Assembly: GCA_021804785.1 (NCBI GenBank)
Contig: JAJZGY010000027.1
Span: forward strand, 1 to 32,434
From: Pseudomonadota bacterium
GTDB lineage: Bacteria; Pseudomonadota; Alphaproteobacteria; Micropepsales; Micropepsaceae
Length of the DNA: 32,434 nucleotides
Direction: 5' to 3'
Shown: positions 1-9,248 of the stretch, one piece after another
How the letters are laid out: each line of letters opens with the position of its first letter
Position numbering within the stretch: the first letter of the stretch is position 1
Made by a program: the position numbers and the translations under genes
Notes under the pieces: model-generated
What the model saw: the letters and a program-made list of their open reading frames with translations, nothing else
What the model was told of the DNA's origin: nothing
Databases searched by the model: none

Positions 1-112
1 GAAACACAGGGGCCAGATCGAAGGGTCCTATGGCCACGGTGAGGGTGGTAACGGCGGTGAGGAAGAGTGCGAGCATCATGGCCGAGGTAGCATGGCCCTG
101 CGCCAATTGCAT
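1..112 (-). CDS. Possible N-terminal fragment of a membrane or exported protein (partial)
   Basis: An open frame runs off the left edge on the minus strand. From the ATG at 112 it reads MQLAQGHATSAMMLALFLTA and then a further hydrophobic stretch, which would suit a membrane segment or signal peptide. No Shine-Dalgarno sequence is visible before this ATG. Another minus-strand frame through about 190-110 also encodes a hydrophobic, signal-like stretch, so the true start could lie upstream in a different frame. I do not recognise the family and the call rests only on hydrophobicity and an open frame. Confidence 0.25.
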   Translation of the reverse strand, partial: MQLAQGHATSAMMLALFLTAVTTLTVAIGPFDLAPVF

Positions 113-178
113 CCGCCAAAGCGGTGCTGTCCACCACAGCCAGGCAGGAGGTGAGGATCGCGGCCGGCAAAGAGAAGA

Positions 179-203
179 GGGCGGCGCACCTGGCGCGCCG
201 CCC
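179..203 (-). terminator. Intrinsic-terminator-like hairpin after the thiolase gene
   Basis: A perfect 9-bp GC-only stem (GGGCGGCGC at 179-187 and GCGCCGCCC at 195-203) with a 7-base loop lies 21 bases past the thiolase stop codon. On the minus strand it is followed by a pyrimidine-rich, T-containing run (CTCTTCTCTTT), as expected for a factor-independent terminator ending the fadJ-thiolase transcript. Confidence 0.6.
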
Positions 204-224
204 CGGCTCCAAGGCGCTGTCCCG

Positions 225-1388
225 TCAGGCGTAGACTTCGAACAATCCGGCCGCGCCCATGCCGCCGCCAATGCACATTGAGACCACCGCATTCTTGATT
301 TTGCGCCGACGGCCTTCGAGCAGAACGTGCCCGGTCGTCCGTGCTCCGGTCATGCCGAAGGGGTGGCCGATGGCGATCGAGCCGCCATTGACGTTGTAGA
401 TGGAGGGATCAATGCCAAGCGTGTCTCGGCAATAGAGGCACTGGCTGGCGAAGGCCTCATTGAGCTCCCAGAGCTCGATGTCATCGATCTTGAGGCCGTG
501 ACGCTCCAGCAGCCGCGGAATGGCAAATACTGGACCGATGCCCATTTCGTCGGGCTTGCAGCCGGCCACTGCCCAGCCGCGGAACCGTCCCAGGGGCTGC
601 AGGCCACGTCGTTCGGCCTCCTTGGCTTCCATCAGTACCACCGCAGCGGCGCCATCAGAGAGCTGGCTCGCATTGCCGGCGGTGATGAACTTGCCCGGAC
701 CCTTGACCGGCGCCAGCGCCTGCAGGGCCTCAAGCGTGGTGTCAGGGCGATTGCATTCATCGCGCTCGACCACATAATCGACGATGCTCTCGGTGCCGCT
801 TGCCTTGTCGACCTTCTTCATCTTGGTCTTGACCGGGACGATCTCGTCCTTGAACTTGCCGGCGGCCTGGGCTGCTGCCATCAGTTTTTGCGAGCGCAGC
901 GAATATTCGTCCTGGTAGGCACGGCTGATGTTGTAGCGCGCCGCGACGATATCGGCGGTATCGATCATCGGCATCCAGAAGTCCGGATAGAGCTCGGTGA
1001 TGCGCGTGGACTGGCCGCCGCCGCCGCCGCCCTGGAAGCTGATGGAATCAACGCCACAGCCAACCGCAATCTGGCAGCCATCGTCGATGATGTAGCGGGC
1101 CGCAATGGCGATGGCATTGAGGCCCGAGGAGCAGGCGCGATTGACGGTAACACCTGAGGTGGTGACCGGAAGCCCGGCGAGGAGTGCGGCGGCGCGCCCC
1201 ACATTACCACTTGCCGCAACGCAGCCGGCGACCACGTCCTCTACCTCTTCGGGGGCACAGCGCGCGCGCTTGACTGCCTGTTCGATCGCTGCGCCGAGCA
1301 TGTCGGCATTGGACGTCATGTTGAATCCGCCACGCGCAGCCTTTGCCAGGCCGGTGCGTGCCGTAGATACGATTACTGCCTCACGCAT
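225..1388 (-). CDS. Acetyl-CoA acyltransferase (thiolase)
   Basis: A thiolase of 387 residues that would cleave 3-ketoacyl-CoA with CoA, the last step of beta-oxidation, or run as a biosynthetic acetoacetyl-CoA thiolase. The nucleophilic cysteine sits in NRACSSGL (Cys86), the histidine in [13 protein letters not shown] (His342), and the second acid/base cysteine in [11 protein letters not shown] (Cys372). Length is typical of the family (about 390). A run of six glycines encoded by GCC/GGC-type repeats lies near residue 120, where other thiolases have a shorter glycine/methionine loop. The gene follows the FadJ-like gene by 67 bases on the same strand, so the two probably form a fatty-acid-degradation operon. 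Chain-length preference cannot be read from the sequence. Confidence 0.93.
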   Translation of the reverse strand: MREAVIVSTARTGLAKAARGGFNMTSNADMLGAAIEQAVKRARCAPEEVEDVVAGCVAASGNVGRAAALLAGLPVTTSGVTVNRACSSGLNAIAIAARYIIDDGCQIAVGCGVDSISFQGGGGGGQSTRITELYPDFWMPMIDTADIVAARYNISRAYQDEYSLRSQKLMAAAQAAGKFKDEIVPVKTKMKKVDKASGTESIVDYVVERDECNRPDTTLEALQALAPVKGPGKFITAGNASQLSDGAAAVVLMEAKEAERRGLQPLGRFRGWAVAGCKPDEMGIGPVFAIPRLLERHGLKIDDIELWELNEAFASQCLYCRDTLGIDPSIYNVNGGSIAIGHPFGMTGARTTGHVLLEGRRRKIKNAVVSMCIGGGMGAAGLFEVYA

Positions 1389-1428
1389 GAAGACACCCTT
1401 TCACTGATATCGCTGATAGAACTGGAGA

Positions 1429-1451
1429 GCTGCCGGCCAGTATCCGGCAGC
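1429..1451 (-). terminator. Hairpin between the fadJ-like gene and the thiolase gene
   Basis: GCTGCCGG at 1429-1436 pairs perfectly with CCGGCAGC at 1444-1451 around a 7-base loop, starting 4 bases past the fadJ-like stop codon. No T-run follows on the minus strand, so it is more likely an mRNA-stabilising or partial-termination hairpin inside the operon than a full terminator. Confidence 0.4.
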
Positions 1452-1455
1452 CTGC

Positions 1456-3537
1456 CTATTTGAGATCCTTGAAGCCCTTGCCCTCTGCCACGAGCTTTTC
1501 GAGCAGGGCGGCGGGCTTGAACACATCGCCCATGCTCTTGTGCCAGCTCTGCATCCGGTCGAGAACTTTGCCGAGGCCGACCGCATCACCGTAATACATC
1601 GGGCCACCCTCATAGACCGGCCAGCCATAACCATTGATCCAGACGATATCGATGTCGCTGGCACGGATGGCTTTGCCTTCCTCAAGGATCTTGGCGCCTT
1701 CATTGATCATCGGATAGATGCAGCGCTCGAGAATTTCGCCGTCCTCGATCTTGCGCGCGGTAATGCCAGCCCTGGCCCTGAATTCGCTGATGATCTTCTC
1801 GGTTACAGGCGAAGGTTTGCGGTTGCGCTTCTCGTCGTAATCATAATAGCCGGCACCGGTCTTCTGGCCACGGCGATCCATCTCGCACAGCACATCGCGA
1901 ATGGTTTCGCCGCGTGAGTTCTCCTTCACCCAGCCGATATCAAGACCGGCCAGATCGCTCATCGCGAAGGGGCCCATCGGAAAGCCGAAGTCATAGAGCA
2001 CGCGGTCAACGTCCCACGGCATCGCCCCTTCCATGACCAGCTTCTGAGCTTCGCGCTGGCGCTGGGCCAGCATGCGGTTGCCGACAAAGCCGGGGCAGAC
2101 ACCGACCAGAACCCCGATTTTGCCGATCTTTTTGGCGATGGCCATGGCTGTGGCAATCACAGGTTTTGAGGTCTTCTCGCCCCGCACGACCTCGAGCAGG
2201 CGCATGACATTGGCCGGCGAGAAGAAGTGCATGCCGATCACCGCGTCTGGCCGCTTGGTGGCGGTCGCGATCTCGTCAATATTGAGATAGGAAGTATTGG
2301 AGGCGAGGATTGCACCCTGTTTGGCGATGCGGTCGAGCTTGGCAAAGACCTCTTTCTTGATCTCCATGCGCTCGAACACCGCCTCGATGATGAGATCGCA
2401 GTCGCCGAGACTTTCCAGTTCGAGTGAGCCTTTGATGAGACCCATGCGCTTGTCGACGTCGGCGGCGGTAAGCCGACCTTTGGCGGCGGTGTTGTCATAG
2501 TTCTTGCGGATGACGCCCAGTCCGCGTTGCAGGGCCGCGTCCTGGACTTCGACGATCGTCACCGCGATGCCGACATTGGCGAAGTTCATGGCGATTCCGC
2601 CACCCATCGTGCCCGCGCCGATGATGCCAACTTTCCGGACCGGAAGCTGCGCGGTGTCATCGGGAATGTCCGGCAGCTTCCACACCTGGCGCTCGGCGAA
2701 AAACACATAACGCTGGGCGGCGGCCTGGGGGCCGGTGAACAGCTCAATGAAGAGCCGGCGTTCTTCCTTCAGGCCCTCATCGAAAGGCAGGTTAACTGCA
2801 GCTTCGATGGCGCGAATGTTGTTCTCGGGGGCGTTGAAGCCACGGAACTGACGGGCATGGGCCTTGCGGAATTCGGCAAAGATCTCCGGATGGCCGCGGG
2901 CAGCTTCCACCTTTTCGTTCTGGTCGCGCACTTTGCGCAAGGGACGAGCCTCGCTGACGATCTTGCGGGCGAAGGCGAGGGCGGCTGTACGCAGCTCGCC
3001 TTCAGGTGCCAGCTCGTCGATGAGTCCGCTTGCGAGGCACTGCTTGGCATTGACATGCTTGCCGCTCGTGACCATCGCGAGGGCTTCCTCGACTCCGACG
3101 ATGCGCGGCAGGCGCTGGGTGCCGCCGGCACCCGGCAGGATGCCGATATTGACTTCCGGCAGTCCGCATTTGGCGCTCGGGACCGCGATCCGGTAGTGCG
3201 CGCACAGGGCCACCTCGAGGCCGCCGCCCAAAGCGGTGCCGTGAATGGCCGCGACTACAGGCTTGGGCGCACTTTCGATGGTGTCCTCGACCTCGAAAAG
3301 GCTTGCGCCTTTGGGCGGCTTGCCGAATTCGCTGATGTCGGCACCAGCGATGAAGGTCTTGCCCTCACAGATGAGGACGATGGCTTTGACCGAAGGATCT
3401 TTGATGGCGGCGTCGAAGGCGCCTTTGAGGCCGTCGCGTACCCCTGCCGAGAGTGCATTCACCGGCGGTGAATTGAGGGTGATCACGGCGATATCGCCAT
3501 CTTTGCTGAGATCGGTCACGGAATTGATGGCTGTCAT
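1456..3537 (-). CDS. fadJ: Multifunctional fatty-acid oxidation enzyme: enoyl-CoA hydratase/3-hydroxyacyl-CoA dehydrogenase
   Basis: A two-enzyme fusion of 693 residues acting in beta-oxidation. The N-terminal crotonase domain (about 1-190) shows the oxyanion-hole segments AGADISEFG and [12 protein letters not shown] and hydrates trans-2-enoyl-CoA. A linker leads to a Rossmann NAD-binding domain near residue 300 ([20 protein letters not shown]) with the dehydrogenase signature [15 protein letters not shown], then two C-terminal 3HCDH domains with [17 protein letters not shown] chose the ATG at 3537 ([11 protein letters not shown]); 18 more codons are open upstream but resemble no family N-terminus. 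The product feeds the thiolase encoded immediately downstream. Closest overall to FadJ/FadB-type alpha subunits; the choice between those names is uncertain. Confidence 0.92.
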   Translation of the reverse strand: MTAINSVTDLSKDGDIAVITLNSPPVNALSAGVRDGLKGAFDAAIKDPSVKAIVLICEGKTFIAGADISEFGKPPKGASLFEVEDTIESAPKPVVAAIHGTALGGGLEVALCAHYRIAVPSAKCGLPEVNIGILPGAGGTQRLPRIVGVEEALAMVTSGKHVNAKQCLASGLIDELAPEGELRTAALAFARKIVSEARPLRKVRDQNEKVEAARGHPEIFAEFRKAHARQFRGFNAPENNIRAIEAAVNLPFDEGLKEERRLFIELFTGPQAAAQRYVFFAERQVWKLPDIPDDTAQLPVRKVGIIGAGTMGGGIAMNFANVGIAVTIVEVQDAALQRGLGVIRKNYDNTAAKGRLTAADVDKRMGLIKGSLELESLGDCDLIIEAVFERMEIKKEVFAKLDRIAKQGAILASNTSYLNIDEIATATKRPDAVIGMHFFSPANVMRLLEVVRGEKTSKPVIATAMAIAKKIGKIGVLVGVCPGFVGNRMLAQRQREAQKLVMEGAMPWDVDRVLYDFGFPMGPFAMSDLAGLDIGWVKENSRGETIRDVLCEMDRRGQKTGAGYYDYDEKRNRKPSPVTEKIISEFRARAGITARKIEDGEILERCIYPMINEGAKILEEGKAIRASDIDIVWINGYGWPVYEGGPMYYGDAVGLGKVLDRMQSWHKSMGDVFKPAALLEKLVAEGKGFKDLK

Positions 3538-3620
3538 GCCTGTCCCCGGGTGGTTTTCCGGGCGAAAGGATGCGCTGGCCGGGCCGCCCAAGTCCAGCGC
3601 TTTGGAACAGTTGGTATGGC

Positions 3621-4286
3621 TCAGGCACGACCCAGGGCGAGGTCACTGACAAAGGGGTTGGTCTTGCGTTCCCAGCCAAAGCTCGACATCGGGCCGTGGC
3701 CCGGGACGAAATTGGTGTCATCACCAAGTGGCCACAGCCGTTCGGTGATCGAGCCGATCAGGGAGTTGAAATCGCCGCCCGGAAAATCCGTGCGTCCGAT
3801 CGAGCCACGAAAGAGCACATCGCCGACAAAGGCGAGCCCTGCCTCCGGGGCATAAAAAACCACATGGCCCGGGGTGTGGCCTGGGCAGTGGCGGACCCGC
3901 AGGCGCACGGCCCCGAGTTCGACGCTGTCCTCGTCGTTGAGCCAGCGGGTGGGCAGGCAGTTCTCGGCGCCAGAAAAGCCGAACCGGCTGCCCTGTTCGG
4001 CCAGGCTGTCGAGCAGGAAGCGATCGCCCGCATGGGGACCCTCAATGGGCACACCATAGTGGCGGGCGAGCCGGGCGGCAGCGCCGGCGTGATCGATATG
4101 GCCATGGGTGAGGAGGATTTTTTCGATCTCGACCTCCTTGGCGCTGACCGCGGCAATGAGACGCTCGCTCTCTCCACCTGGATCGATGAGAGCACCCTTG
4201 TGACTCTCGCTGCACCAGAGCAAGGAGCAGTTCTGCTGGAACGGAGTCACCGGCACGATCACGGCGGTAAGGGGGCTCTGGGTCAA
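3621..4286 (-). CDS. Metallo-beta-lactamase-fold hydrolase, glyoxalase-II-like (YcbL type)
   Basis: A 221-residue metallo-beta-lactamase-fold hydrolase. The metal-binding motif THGHIDHAG gives His61, His63, Asp65 and His66; further ligands lie in HCPGHTPGHVVF and FVGDVLF, and near the C-terminus is FVPGHGP. Short YcbL-type proteins of about 215 residues hydrolyse S-lactoylglutathione-like thioesters, and that is the best guess here. The frame stays open far upstream without family resemblance. The start chosen is TTG at 4286, because AAAGGAG lies 7-8 bases before it and the family alignment begins there (LTQSPLTAVIVPVTPFQQNC). It is divergent from the outer-membrane protein gene at 4501. Confidence 0.85.
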   Translation of the reverse strand: MTQSPLTAVIVPVTPFQQNCSLLWCSESHKGALIDPGGESERLIAAVSAKEVEIEKILLTHGHIDHAGAAARLARHYGVPIEGPHAGDRFLLDSLAEQGSRFGFSGAENCLPTRWLNDEDSVELGAVRLRVRHCPGHTPGHVVFYAPEAGLAFVGDVLFRGSIGRTDFPGGDFNSLIGSITERLWPLGDDTNFVPGHGPMSSFGWERKTNPFVSDLALGRA

Positions 4287-4500
4287 GGCGTAGGCTCCTT
4301 TTGGTCCATTTTGGCACGCTTGGCCGCGTCTGTTCCCTGCCTGGCGCGCGCCCGGTGTGGCAAAAGCCGCGCCTTGTGGCCGGCAGGTCACAGAATTGCC
4401 GGGGTGCGGCGTTGATTGGAAGAGGTCATCTGATAAAGTCGGGTTCCATGCTCGACGACCTGGATTTTGGGACGTCGCATGGGGGAGATGTGGGGTTTTT

Positions 4501-5496
4501 ATGCGCGTGCGCAAGCTTGTGGTGGGCGTTGCCGCTGCAGCTGCGATGTTGGTCATCGCAGCTGGCGGATGTGCTCAGGCTGCGCCGGCGCGCCTGCCCG
4601 CCTCAAGCAGCCTGCCACAGAGCGACCCAACCGGCTCGGGCGCGCAACTCCTGCATCTTTCGGTTACGGGTGGCCCGGATCTGGGGGCGCGGCCTGGAAC
4701 GGGCGGGAGCTTCCATGGGCTCTTCCCAATGGCCAAGGCGGCACTGTCACCCTATGACAGCCTGACCCAGGGGGGCAGCTTCCTGTCGGCGGCGATTCGC
4801 CTTGCCAGCAATTTGCATTTCCGTGTCAGCGCCTCGAGCCTGTCGGCTGAACAGCGTCAGCAGGAGATGCCGCTGGCCACCACCCATGCTGCCGTCGTGG
4901 GGGGCTTTATGCCGGGGCAGACCAATGCCGCCCAGGCCGGGTTGACCTGGACGCTGCGGCCGTGGGCGCGGTTGTCGCTGTCCGCGGGCGAGGCTGAGGA
5001 AAATGCCGATCTCATCGGTGGTCCGGCACTTGCCAGTGCGGGCACCAGCAGCGTTGGAATGGCCGCGCATCTGGGGCTCGGTGATGGCTGGGTGACGACC
5101 TTTGCCTACCGGCAGGGTTCAACCCAGCTGGCGCTGAAGCCGGCCTTTGCCCAGGCGCTGCAAAACGATCGCTCCTACGGCGTGACGCTGATGAAGCAGG
5201 GCCTGTTCTCCAATCGCGATGCGGTCGGTCTTGCGATCGTCCGTCCGGGCGACATCTATACCGGCGGGATTGATCTGGCTGCCCCGATGGGCGTTGATCT
5301 GACGCGTACGCTCATCGATTCTCGCGGTCTCCTCGTCGGCGGCACCAGCGAAACCGATCTTGAGCTGGGCTATGTCACCACCTTCTTTGACGGTGCGCTG
5401 GCACTGCAGGCCAATGCCGGCTACCAGATGAACGTCGCCGGCCGCAACGGCAACAATGCCGTCACGGTGCTGTCGCGGGCGAAGATCAATTTCTGA
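4501..5496 (+). CDS. Probable exported outer-membrane beta-barrel protein
   Basis: A 331-residue protein of unknown function. It begins with a clear signal peptide (MRVRKLVVGVAAAAAMLVIA) followed by AGGCAQA-APA, which fits signal peptidase I cleavage after AQA; the cysteine is in only a poor lipobox (AAGGC). The rest is rich in alternating strands, Gly/Ala/Thr and aromatic residues, and the last residue is phenylalanine, the usual C-terminal signature of barrels inserted by BAM. The C-terminal half (about 150-331) resembles the barrel-like tails next to secreted serine proteases, but no protease domain is present. The start was set by the signal peptide; the upstream open frame of 48 codons looks non-coding. 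The family is not recognised with certainty. Confidence 0.75.
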   Translation: MRVRKLVVGVAAAAAMLVIAAGGCAQAAPARLPASSSLPQSDPTGSGAQLLHLSVTGGPDLGARPGTGGSFHGLFPMAKAALSPYDSLTQGGSFLSAAIRLASNLHFRVSASSLSAEQRQQEMPLATTHAAVVGGFMPGQTNAAQAGLTWTLRPWARLSLSAGEAEENADLIGGPALASAGTSSVGMAAHLGLGDGWVTTFAYRQGSTQLALKPAFAQALQNDRSYGVTLMKQGLFSNRDAVGLAIVRPGDIYTGGIDLAAPMGVDLTRTLIDSRGLLVGGTSETDLELGYVTTFFDGALALQANAGYQMNVAGRNGNNAVTVLSRAKINF

Positions 5497-5601
5497 TCCG
5501 ATTGCGGCGCGGACGGACAAAAGGCAATCATTGCACCTCTGGTGCCCCTCCGCTAAAACCCGCGCCACTTCAATTCAATCTGCCCCAAGGACGTGCACGC
5601 G

Positions 5602-7257
5602 ATGGCCGGACCGCAATTTGTCTATTTCATGAAGGATCTCTCCAAGACCTATGCGGGGGGCAAGCAGGTCCTCAAGAACATTTATCTGAGCTTTTATCCA
5701 GGTGCCAAGATCGGCATCGTCGGTGTCAACGGTGCGGGCAAATCGACCTTGTTGCGCATCATGGCGGGCATCGACACCGAGTTCACCGGTGAAGCCTGGG
5801 CCGCCGCTGGCGTCAATGTCGGATATCTGTCTCAGGAACCGCAGCTCGATGACGCCAAGGACGTACTCGGCAATGTCATGGAAGGGGTGGCGGCAAAGCG
5901 TGCCCTCGTCGATCGCTTTAACGAGATTGCGGCCAATTACACGGACGAAACCGCCGATGAAATGGCGGAGCTGCAGGACAAGATCGAAGCCGCCGGGCTT
6001 TGGGATCTCGAGTCGCAGGTCGAGATGGCCATGGATGCCTTGCGCTGTCCGGATGGCGATGCCGAGGTGAGCAAGCTGTCCGGCGGCGAGAAACGCCGCG
6101 TTGCCCTCTGCCGGCTTCTGCTTGAGGCGCCCGACATCCTGTTGCTCGACGAACCGACCAACCACCTCGATGCCGAAACGGTGGCGTGGCTGGAGAAGAC
6201 GCTCAAGGAGTACAAGGGTTGCATCATTCTCGTCACCCATGACCGCTACTTCCTTGACAATGTCACCGGCTGGATTTTGGAACTTGATCGCGGCCGCGGC
6301 ATTCCGCACGAAGGCAATTACTCGACCTTTCTTGGTGAACAGGAAAAGCGCCTGCTGCAGGAAGGCAAGGAGGCCGAAGCCCGCGAATCGAGTCTTGCGC
6401 GGGAACGGGAATGGATCTCGCGCTCGCCCAAGGCGCGGCAGGCGAAATCCAAGGCCCGCATCAATGCCTATGAAGAGCTGCTCGCTCGCTCGCAGGAGCA
6501 GCGTCAGGGAGCGGCGCAGATCCTCATTCCGGTCAGCGAAAGGCTGGGCAGCATCGTGGTCGAAGCCGATGGGCTTACCAAGGCCTATGGCGAGCGGCTC
6601 TTGTTCGAGAATGTGAACTTCAAGCTGCCGCCCGGCGGCATCGTTGGTGTGATCGGACCCAATGGTGCGGGCAAGACCACGCTCTTTCGCCTGCTCACCG
6701 GCCAGGAAAAGCCTGATGGCGGTATACTGCGCATCGGTGACACGGTGCAGATCGGCTATGTCGACCAGTCCCGCGATACGCTCAATCCCGACAAGACGGT
6801 GTGGGAAGAGATTTCGGGTGGTACCGACATCCTTGAATTTGGCAAGACCAAAATGAACAGTCGGGCCTATTGCGGCGCCTTCAACTTCAAGGGTGGCGAC
6901 CAGCAGAAAAAAGTCGGCCAGCTCTCCGGTGGCGAGCGCAATCGCGTGCACATGGCCAAATTGCTGCGTTCTGGCGCCAATCTGCTCCTGCTTGACGAGC
7001 CCACCAATGATCTGGACGTCGAGACGCTACGGGCGCTTGAAGCTGCACTCGAAGATTTTGCGGGATGCGCCATGATCATCAGCCATGATCGCTGGTTCCT
7101 CGATCGCATCGCCACCCACATGCTCGCTTTCGAGGGCGAGTCGCACGTCGAATGGTTCGAAGGCAATTTCCAGGATTATGAAGCCGACCGCAAACGCCGC
7201 CTTGGGGTCAGTGCTGACCAGCCGCACCGCATCAAATATAAGCGTTTTGCGCGGTAA
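5602..7257 (+). CDS. ettA: Energy-dependent translational throttle protein EttA (ABC-F ATPase)
   Basis: A cytoplasmic ABC-F protein of 551 residues with two ATPase domains and no membrane segment. EttA binds the ribosomal E site and gates entry into elongation according to the ATP/ADP ratio. Visible motifs are Walker [10 protein letters not shown] and GPNGAGKTT, signatures LSGGEKRR and LSGGERNR, and Walker B/D-loop pairs [11 protein letters not shown] and [11 protein letters not shown]. The linker between the domains carries the arm region typical of EttA ([17 protein letters not shown]). Length matches the family (about 555). The ATG at 5602 is preferred over the GTG at 5593 because AAGGA (about 5587-5591) is properly spaced only for the ATG. 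It stands alone in the plus direction. Confidence 0.95.
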   Translation: MAGPQFVYFMKDLSKTYAGGKQVLKNIYLSFYPGAKIGIVGVNGAGKSTLLRIMAGIDTEFTGEAWAAAGVNVGYLSQEPQLDDAKDVLGNVMEGVAAKRALVDRFNEIAANYTDETADEMAELQDKIEAAGLWDLESQVEMAMDALRCPDGDAEVSKLSGGEKRRVALCRLLLEAPDILLLDEPTNHLDAETVAWLEKTLKEYKGCIILVTHDRYFLDNVTGWILELDRGRGIPHEGNYSTFLGEQEKRLLQEGKEAEARESSLAREREWISRSPKARQAKSKARINAYEELLARSQEQRQGAAQILIPVSERLGSIVVEADGLTKAYGERLLFENVNFKLPPGGIVGVIGPNGAGKTTLFRLLTGQEKPDGGILRIGDTVQIGYVDQSRDTLNPDKTVWEEISGGTDILEFGKTKMNSRAYCGAFNFKGGDQQKKVGQLSGGERNRVHMAKLLRSGANLLLLDEPTNDLDVETLRALEAALEDFAGCAMIISHDRWFLDRIATHMLAFEGESHVEWFEGNFQDYEADRKRRLGVSADQPHRIKYKRFAR

Positions 7258-7333
7258 TGGGGTAGCCGGACAGCTTGCGGACGGTTACGGGTACTCCGGG
7301 CGCCACGCGATTGTGGGTGGAAGGGAACTGGCG

Positions 7334-8042
7334 ATGGCCCAGAACCTCTACGATAATCGGGTGTTTTGCGCGCTACAGTCAGCTGCCACGACAGGTTCAG
7401 GGATGGCCCATGATGCGCGCCCTGTTGCCGGTGCTTCGTGGCAAGCGCATTGTTGATCTGGGGTGCGGCATGGGCTGGGCATCGCGCTTTATGTGCGATG
7501 AAGGTGCCGCGTCGGTACCTGGTCTTGATCTGTCACAAACCATGATTGCGTGAGCGCAAGCGGCGTCGTCAGATCCCGTCATCACCTATGTGATTGCCGA
7601 TCTGGAACAGCTTGAATTCCCGGCCCACAGTTATGATCTGGCCTTCAGCATGCCGGCCTTTCATTATGTGGCGGATTTTGCACGCCTTGTGGCAGTGATC
7701 CGCCAGACTTTGGTACAGGGCGGACAATTCGTATTTCCGATCGAGCATCCGATCTTCATGGCCGCGGCCAAACCGCGTTGGATTCAGGATGGAGACGGGA
7801 AGAAGTCCTGGCCAGTCAACAGCTGTGCCCTTGAAGGTGTCCGGCGCAGGGACTGGTTTGTCCCGGATGTCGTGAAATACCATCGTACGGTGGCAACGAC
7901 GCTGAATATGTTGATCGCTGCAGGCTTTTGCATTCGGCGGATGGAAGAATTCGCCCCGACCAAAGCGCAGATCGAAGACATGCCGGCATTGGCCGAAGAA
8001 CTGGAACGGCCGATGATGCTCGTCATATCTGCCTCCGCCTGA
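7334..8042 (+). pseudogene. Broken class I SAM-dependent methyltransferase gene
   Basis: The pieces spell out a methyltransferase usually about 240 residues long. The start (ATG 7334, after GGAAGGGA) reads MAQNLYDNRVF in one frame. The match then jumps to another frame at about 7366 (FARYSQLPRQVQG), a one-base insertion or two-base deletion. Next comes VQGWPMMRALL, which appears to lack about six residues present in relatives. The SAM motif VDLGCGMGWASRF follows, then LDLSQTMIA and an in-frame TGA at 7551-7553 where relatives have arginine (CGA to TGA would do it). The same frame continues through VIADLEQLEF and FHYVADFARL to the stop at 8042. Three independent lesions argue for a decayed gene rather than a sequencing slip. 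The family contains ubiquinone-biosynthesis-like methyltransferases, but the substrate is unknown. Confidence 0.8.
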
Positions 8043-8353
8043 GCAGGGTATCGAGGCCGTGCCGTGATCCTCTCTCGTCGGGCTTTGCCGCTCAGGGGTG
8101 TTCTTATCGCGACAGAACGTGACAGGCCTGGACGAGCCGGCATGGGACGCCTTAAGGGCGAGCGGACGGTGGCGGACCTCGCGCTGGACATGCAGCCTCT
8201 TAGTCTTCAATAGATGAGCCTGAGTGGACGTAAGTGCGCGATCGTGCGGCAGATCTTTTCCGGGCTGGCGGCCCTGTTATTAGGCTACGCCGCCGCCGCG
8301 AACTTGGGCAGGGCGCCGGGCGGCCCGTGCGGTGGGCGAGAGGGACGTGGAAT
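8043..8353. other. Intergenic stretch with no recognised gene
   Basis: Between the methyltransferase pseudogene and the VC0807-like gene. A short plus-strand frame from 8214 has a hydrophobic run (IFSGLAALLLGYAAAA) but overlaps the next gene in a different frame and lacks a convincing ribosome-binding site. I see no RNA gene, repeat or strong terminator here. Confidence 0.4.
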
Positions 8354-8986
8354 ATGTTTTTCCTGCGCAACGGTTTCGGTATTGAAATTCTGGTCAACAT
8401 CGTCCTGCCATGGCTGATCTATGTGCAGGCGCAGCCTTTGCTGGGACGTGTCCATGCTCTGATGATCTCGGCACTTCCGCCGCTGGCCTGGAGCGCGATA
8501 CAGCTTGCGGTGAAGAAGCGGCTTGATGCGCTCTCCCTCCTCGTGGTGGCCGGTATCGTTCTCTCCCTGGCCGCGTTTTTCGGCGGGGGATCGTTCAGAA
8601 TGCTCGAGCTGCGCGAGCACCTTGTCACGGGCATGATCGGCCTTGTGTTCATCGGCTCGGTCGCACTCGGCCGGCCACTTCTCGATGTGCTCCTGCGCGC
8701 GATGATGGAAGGCAAGTCGCAGGCCGACGCGGCAGTGCTCGAACGGCGCCTCGAGAATCGGTCGCGGATGAGGCTGCTGACACTCGGGATCGGCGGCCTT
8801 CTGCTGCTGCAGACCGCGGTGGCAGTCAGCCTGGTCTTCACCCTTCCCGTGCGCGAATTTCTGATTGTCAGCCCGCTGGTCACCTACGGCCTTTTGGGCC
8901 TCTTCGCAGGAGGTATCTTTTACCTGCGCTACAGAGATCGTGCCGTCTTGGCAAAGGGAGCGCCGAGCCCGCCGGAACGCGAGTAA
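8354..8986 (+). CDS. VC0807-like integral membrane protein
   Basis: A 210-residue polytopic membrane protein. About six hydrophobic segments are visible: IEILVNIVLPWLIYVQA, ISALPPLAWSAIQLAV, LSLLVVAGIVLSLAAFF, LVTGMIGLVFIGSVALG, LTLGIGGLLLLQTAVAVSLV and FLIVSPLVTYGLLGLFAGG. A charged loop (ERRLENRSRMR) precedes the fifth. The pattern, with an invariant-looking NIVLPWLIY near the start, resembles the VC0807-family proteins of unknown function. The ATG at 8354 is chosen because the hydrophobic family start follows at once and GAGAGGGA lies upstream; the 40 upstream codons are Arg/Gly-rich and unlike protein. No partner gene is adjacent. Confidence 0.75.
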   Translation: MFFLRNGFGIEILVNIVLPWLIYVQAQPLLGRVHALMISALPPLAWSAIQLAVKKRLDALSLLVVAGIVLSLAAFFGGGSFRMLELREHLVTGMIGLVFIGSVALGRPLLDVLLRAMMEGKSQADAAVLERRLENRSRMRLLTLGIGGLLLLQTAVAVSLVFTLPVREFLIVSPLVTYGLLGLFAGGIFYLRYRDRAVLAKGAPSPPERE

Positions 8987-9197
8987 TAACGCGGAGGCTT
9001 TAAGAGCCTGACGCCAAGAGCTGTCGATCGCGGGCGGACTAACGCAGCATTGGATGGGTTCACGCCCGTCCGCGGAAGCCGTCGCCACTCCCGGGTGTGC
9101 TGGATCCCGGCCATGCCTTTTACGAGCGGAGGCGGCCCCCTTGCCGTGCGGCCCGGGCGCTGTCGGTCTCATTCTCGGGGAGACGGCAAGGCGCGAT

Positions 9198-9223
9198 GGC
9201 CCGCGCAGTGTTCTGCGCGGGCC
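9198..9223 (-). terminator. Strong GC hairpin downstream of mlaC
   Basis: GGCCCGCGCA (9198-9207) pairs perfectly with TGCGCGGGCC (9214-9223) around a 6-base loop, 25 bases past the mlaC stop codon. There is no clear T-run on either side. It sits between the convergent VC0807-like and mlaC genes and could end transcription from both. The rest of 8987-9248 shows nothing recognisable. Confidence 0.5.
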
Positions 9224-9248
9224 GGCACCAGGGCTGCAGTCGGTGTTT

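Noticed and set aside
2527-3471. Plus-strand open frame of 314 codons opposite the fadJ-like gene
   Set aside because: Antisense shadow of the enoyl-CoA hydratase and dehydrogenase domains; no recognisable motifs.
5575-6951. Long minus-strand open frame (458 codons) opposite ettA
   Set aside because: It is antisense to a fully conserved ettA with intact ATPase motifs; the long frame results from the GC-rich codon pattern and shows no family motifs.
7323-7553. Treating the two halves of the methyltransferase as two genuine small genes
   Set aside because: The halves together cover one methyltransferase fold in order, separated only by a frameshift and an in-frame TGA, so a broken single gene is simpler. 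Selenocysteine is unlikely because relatives have arginine there.
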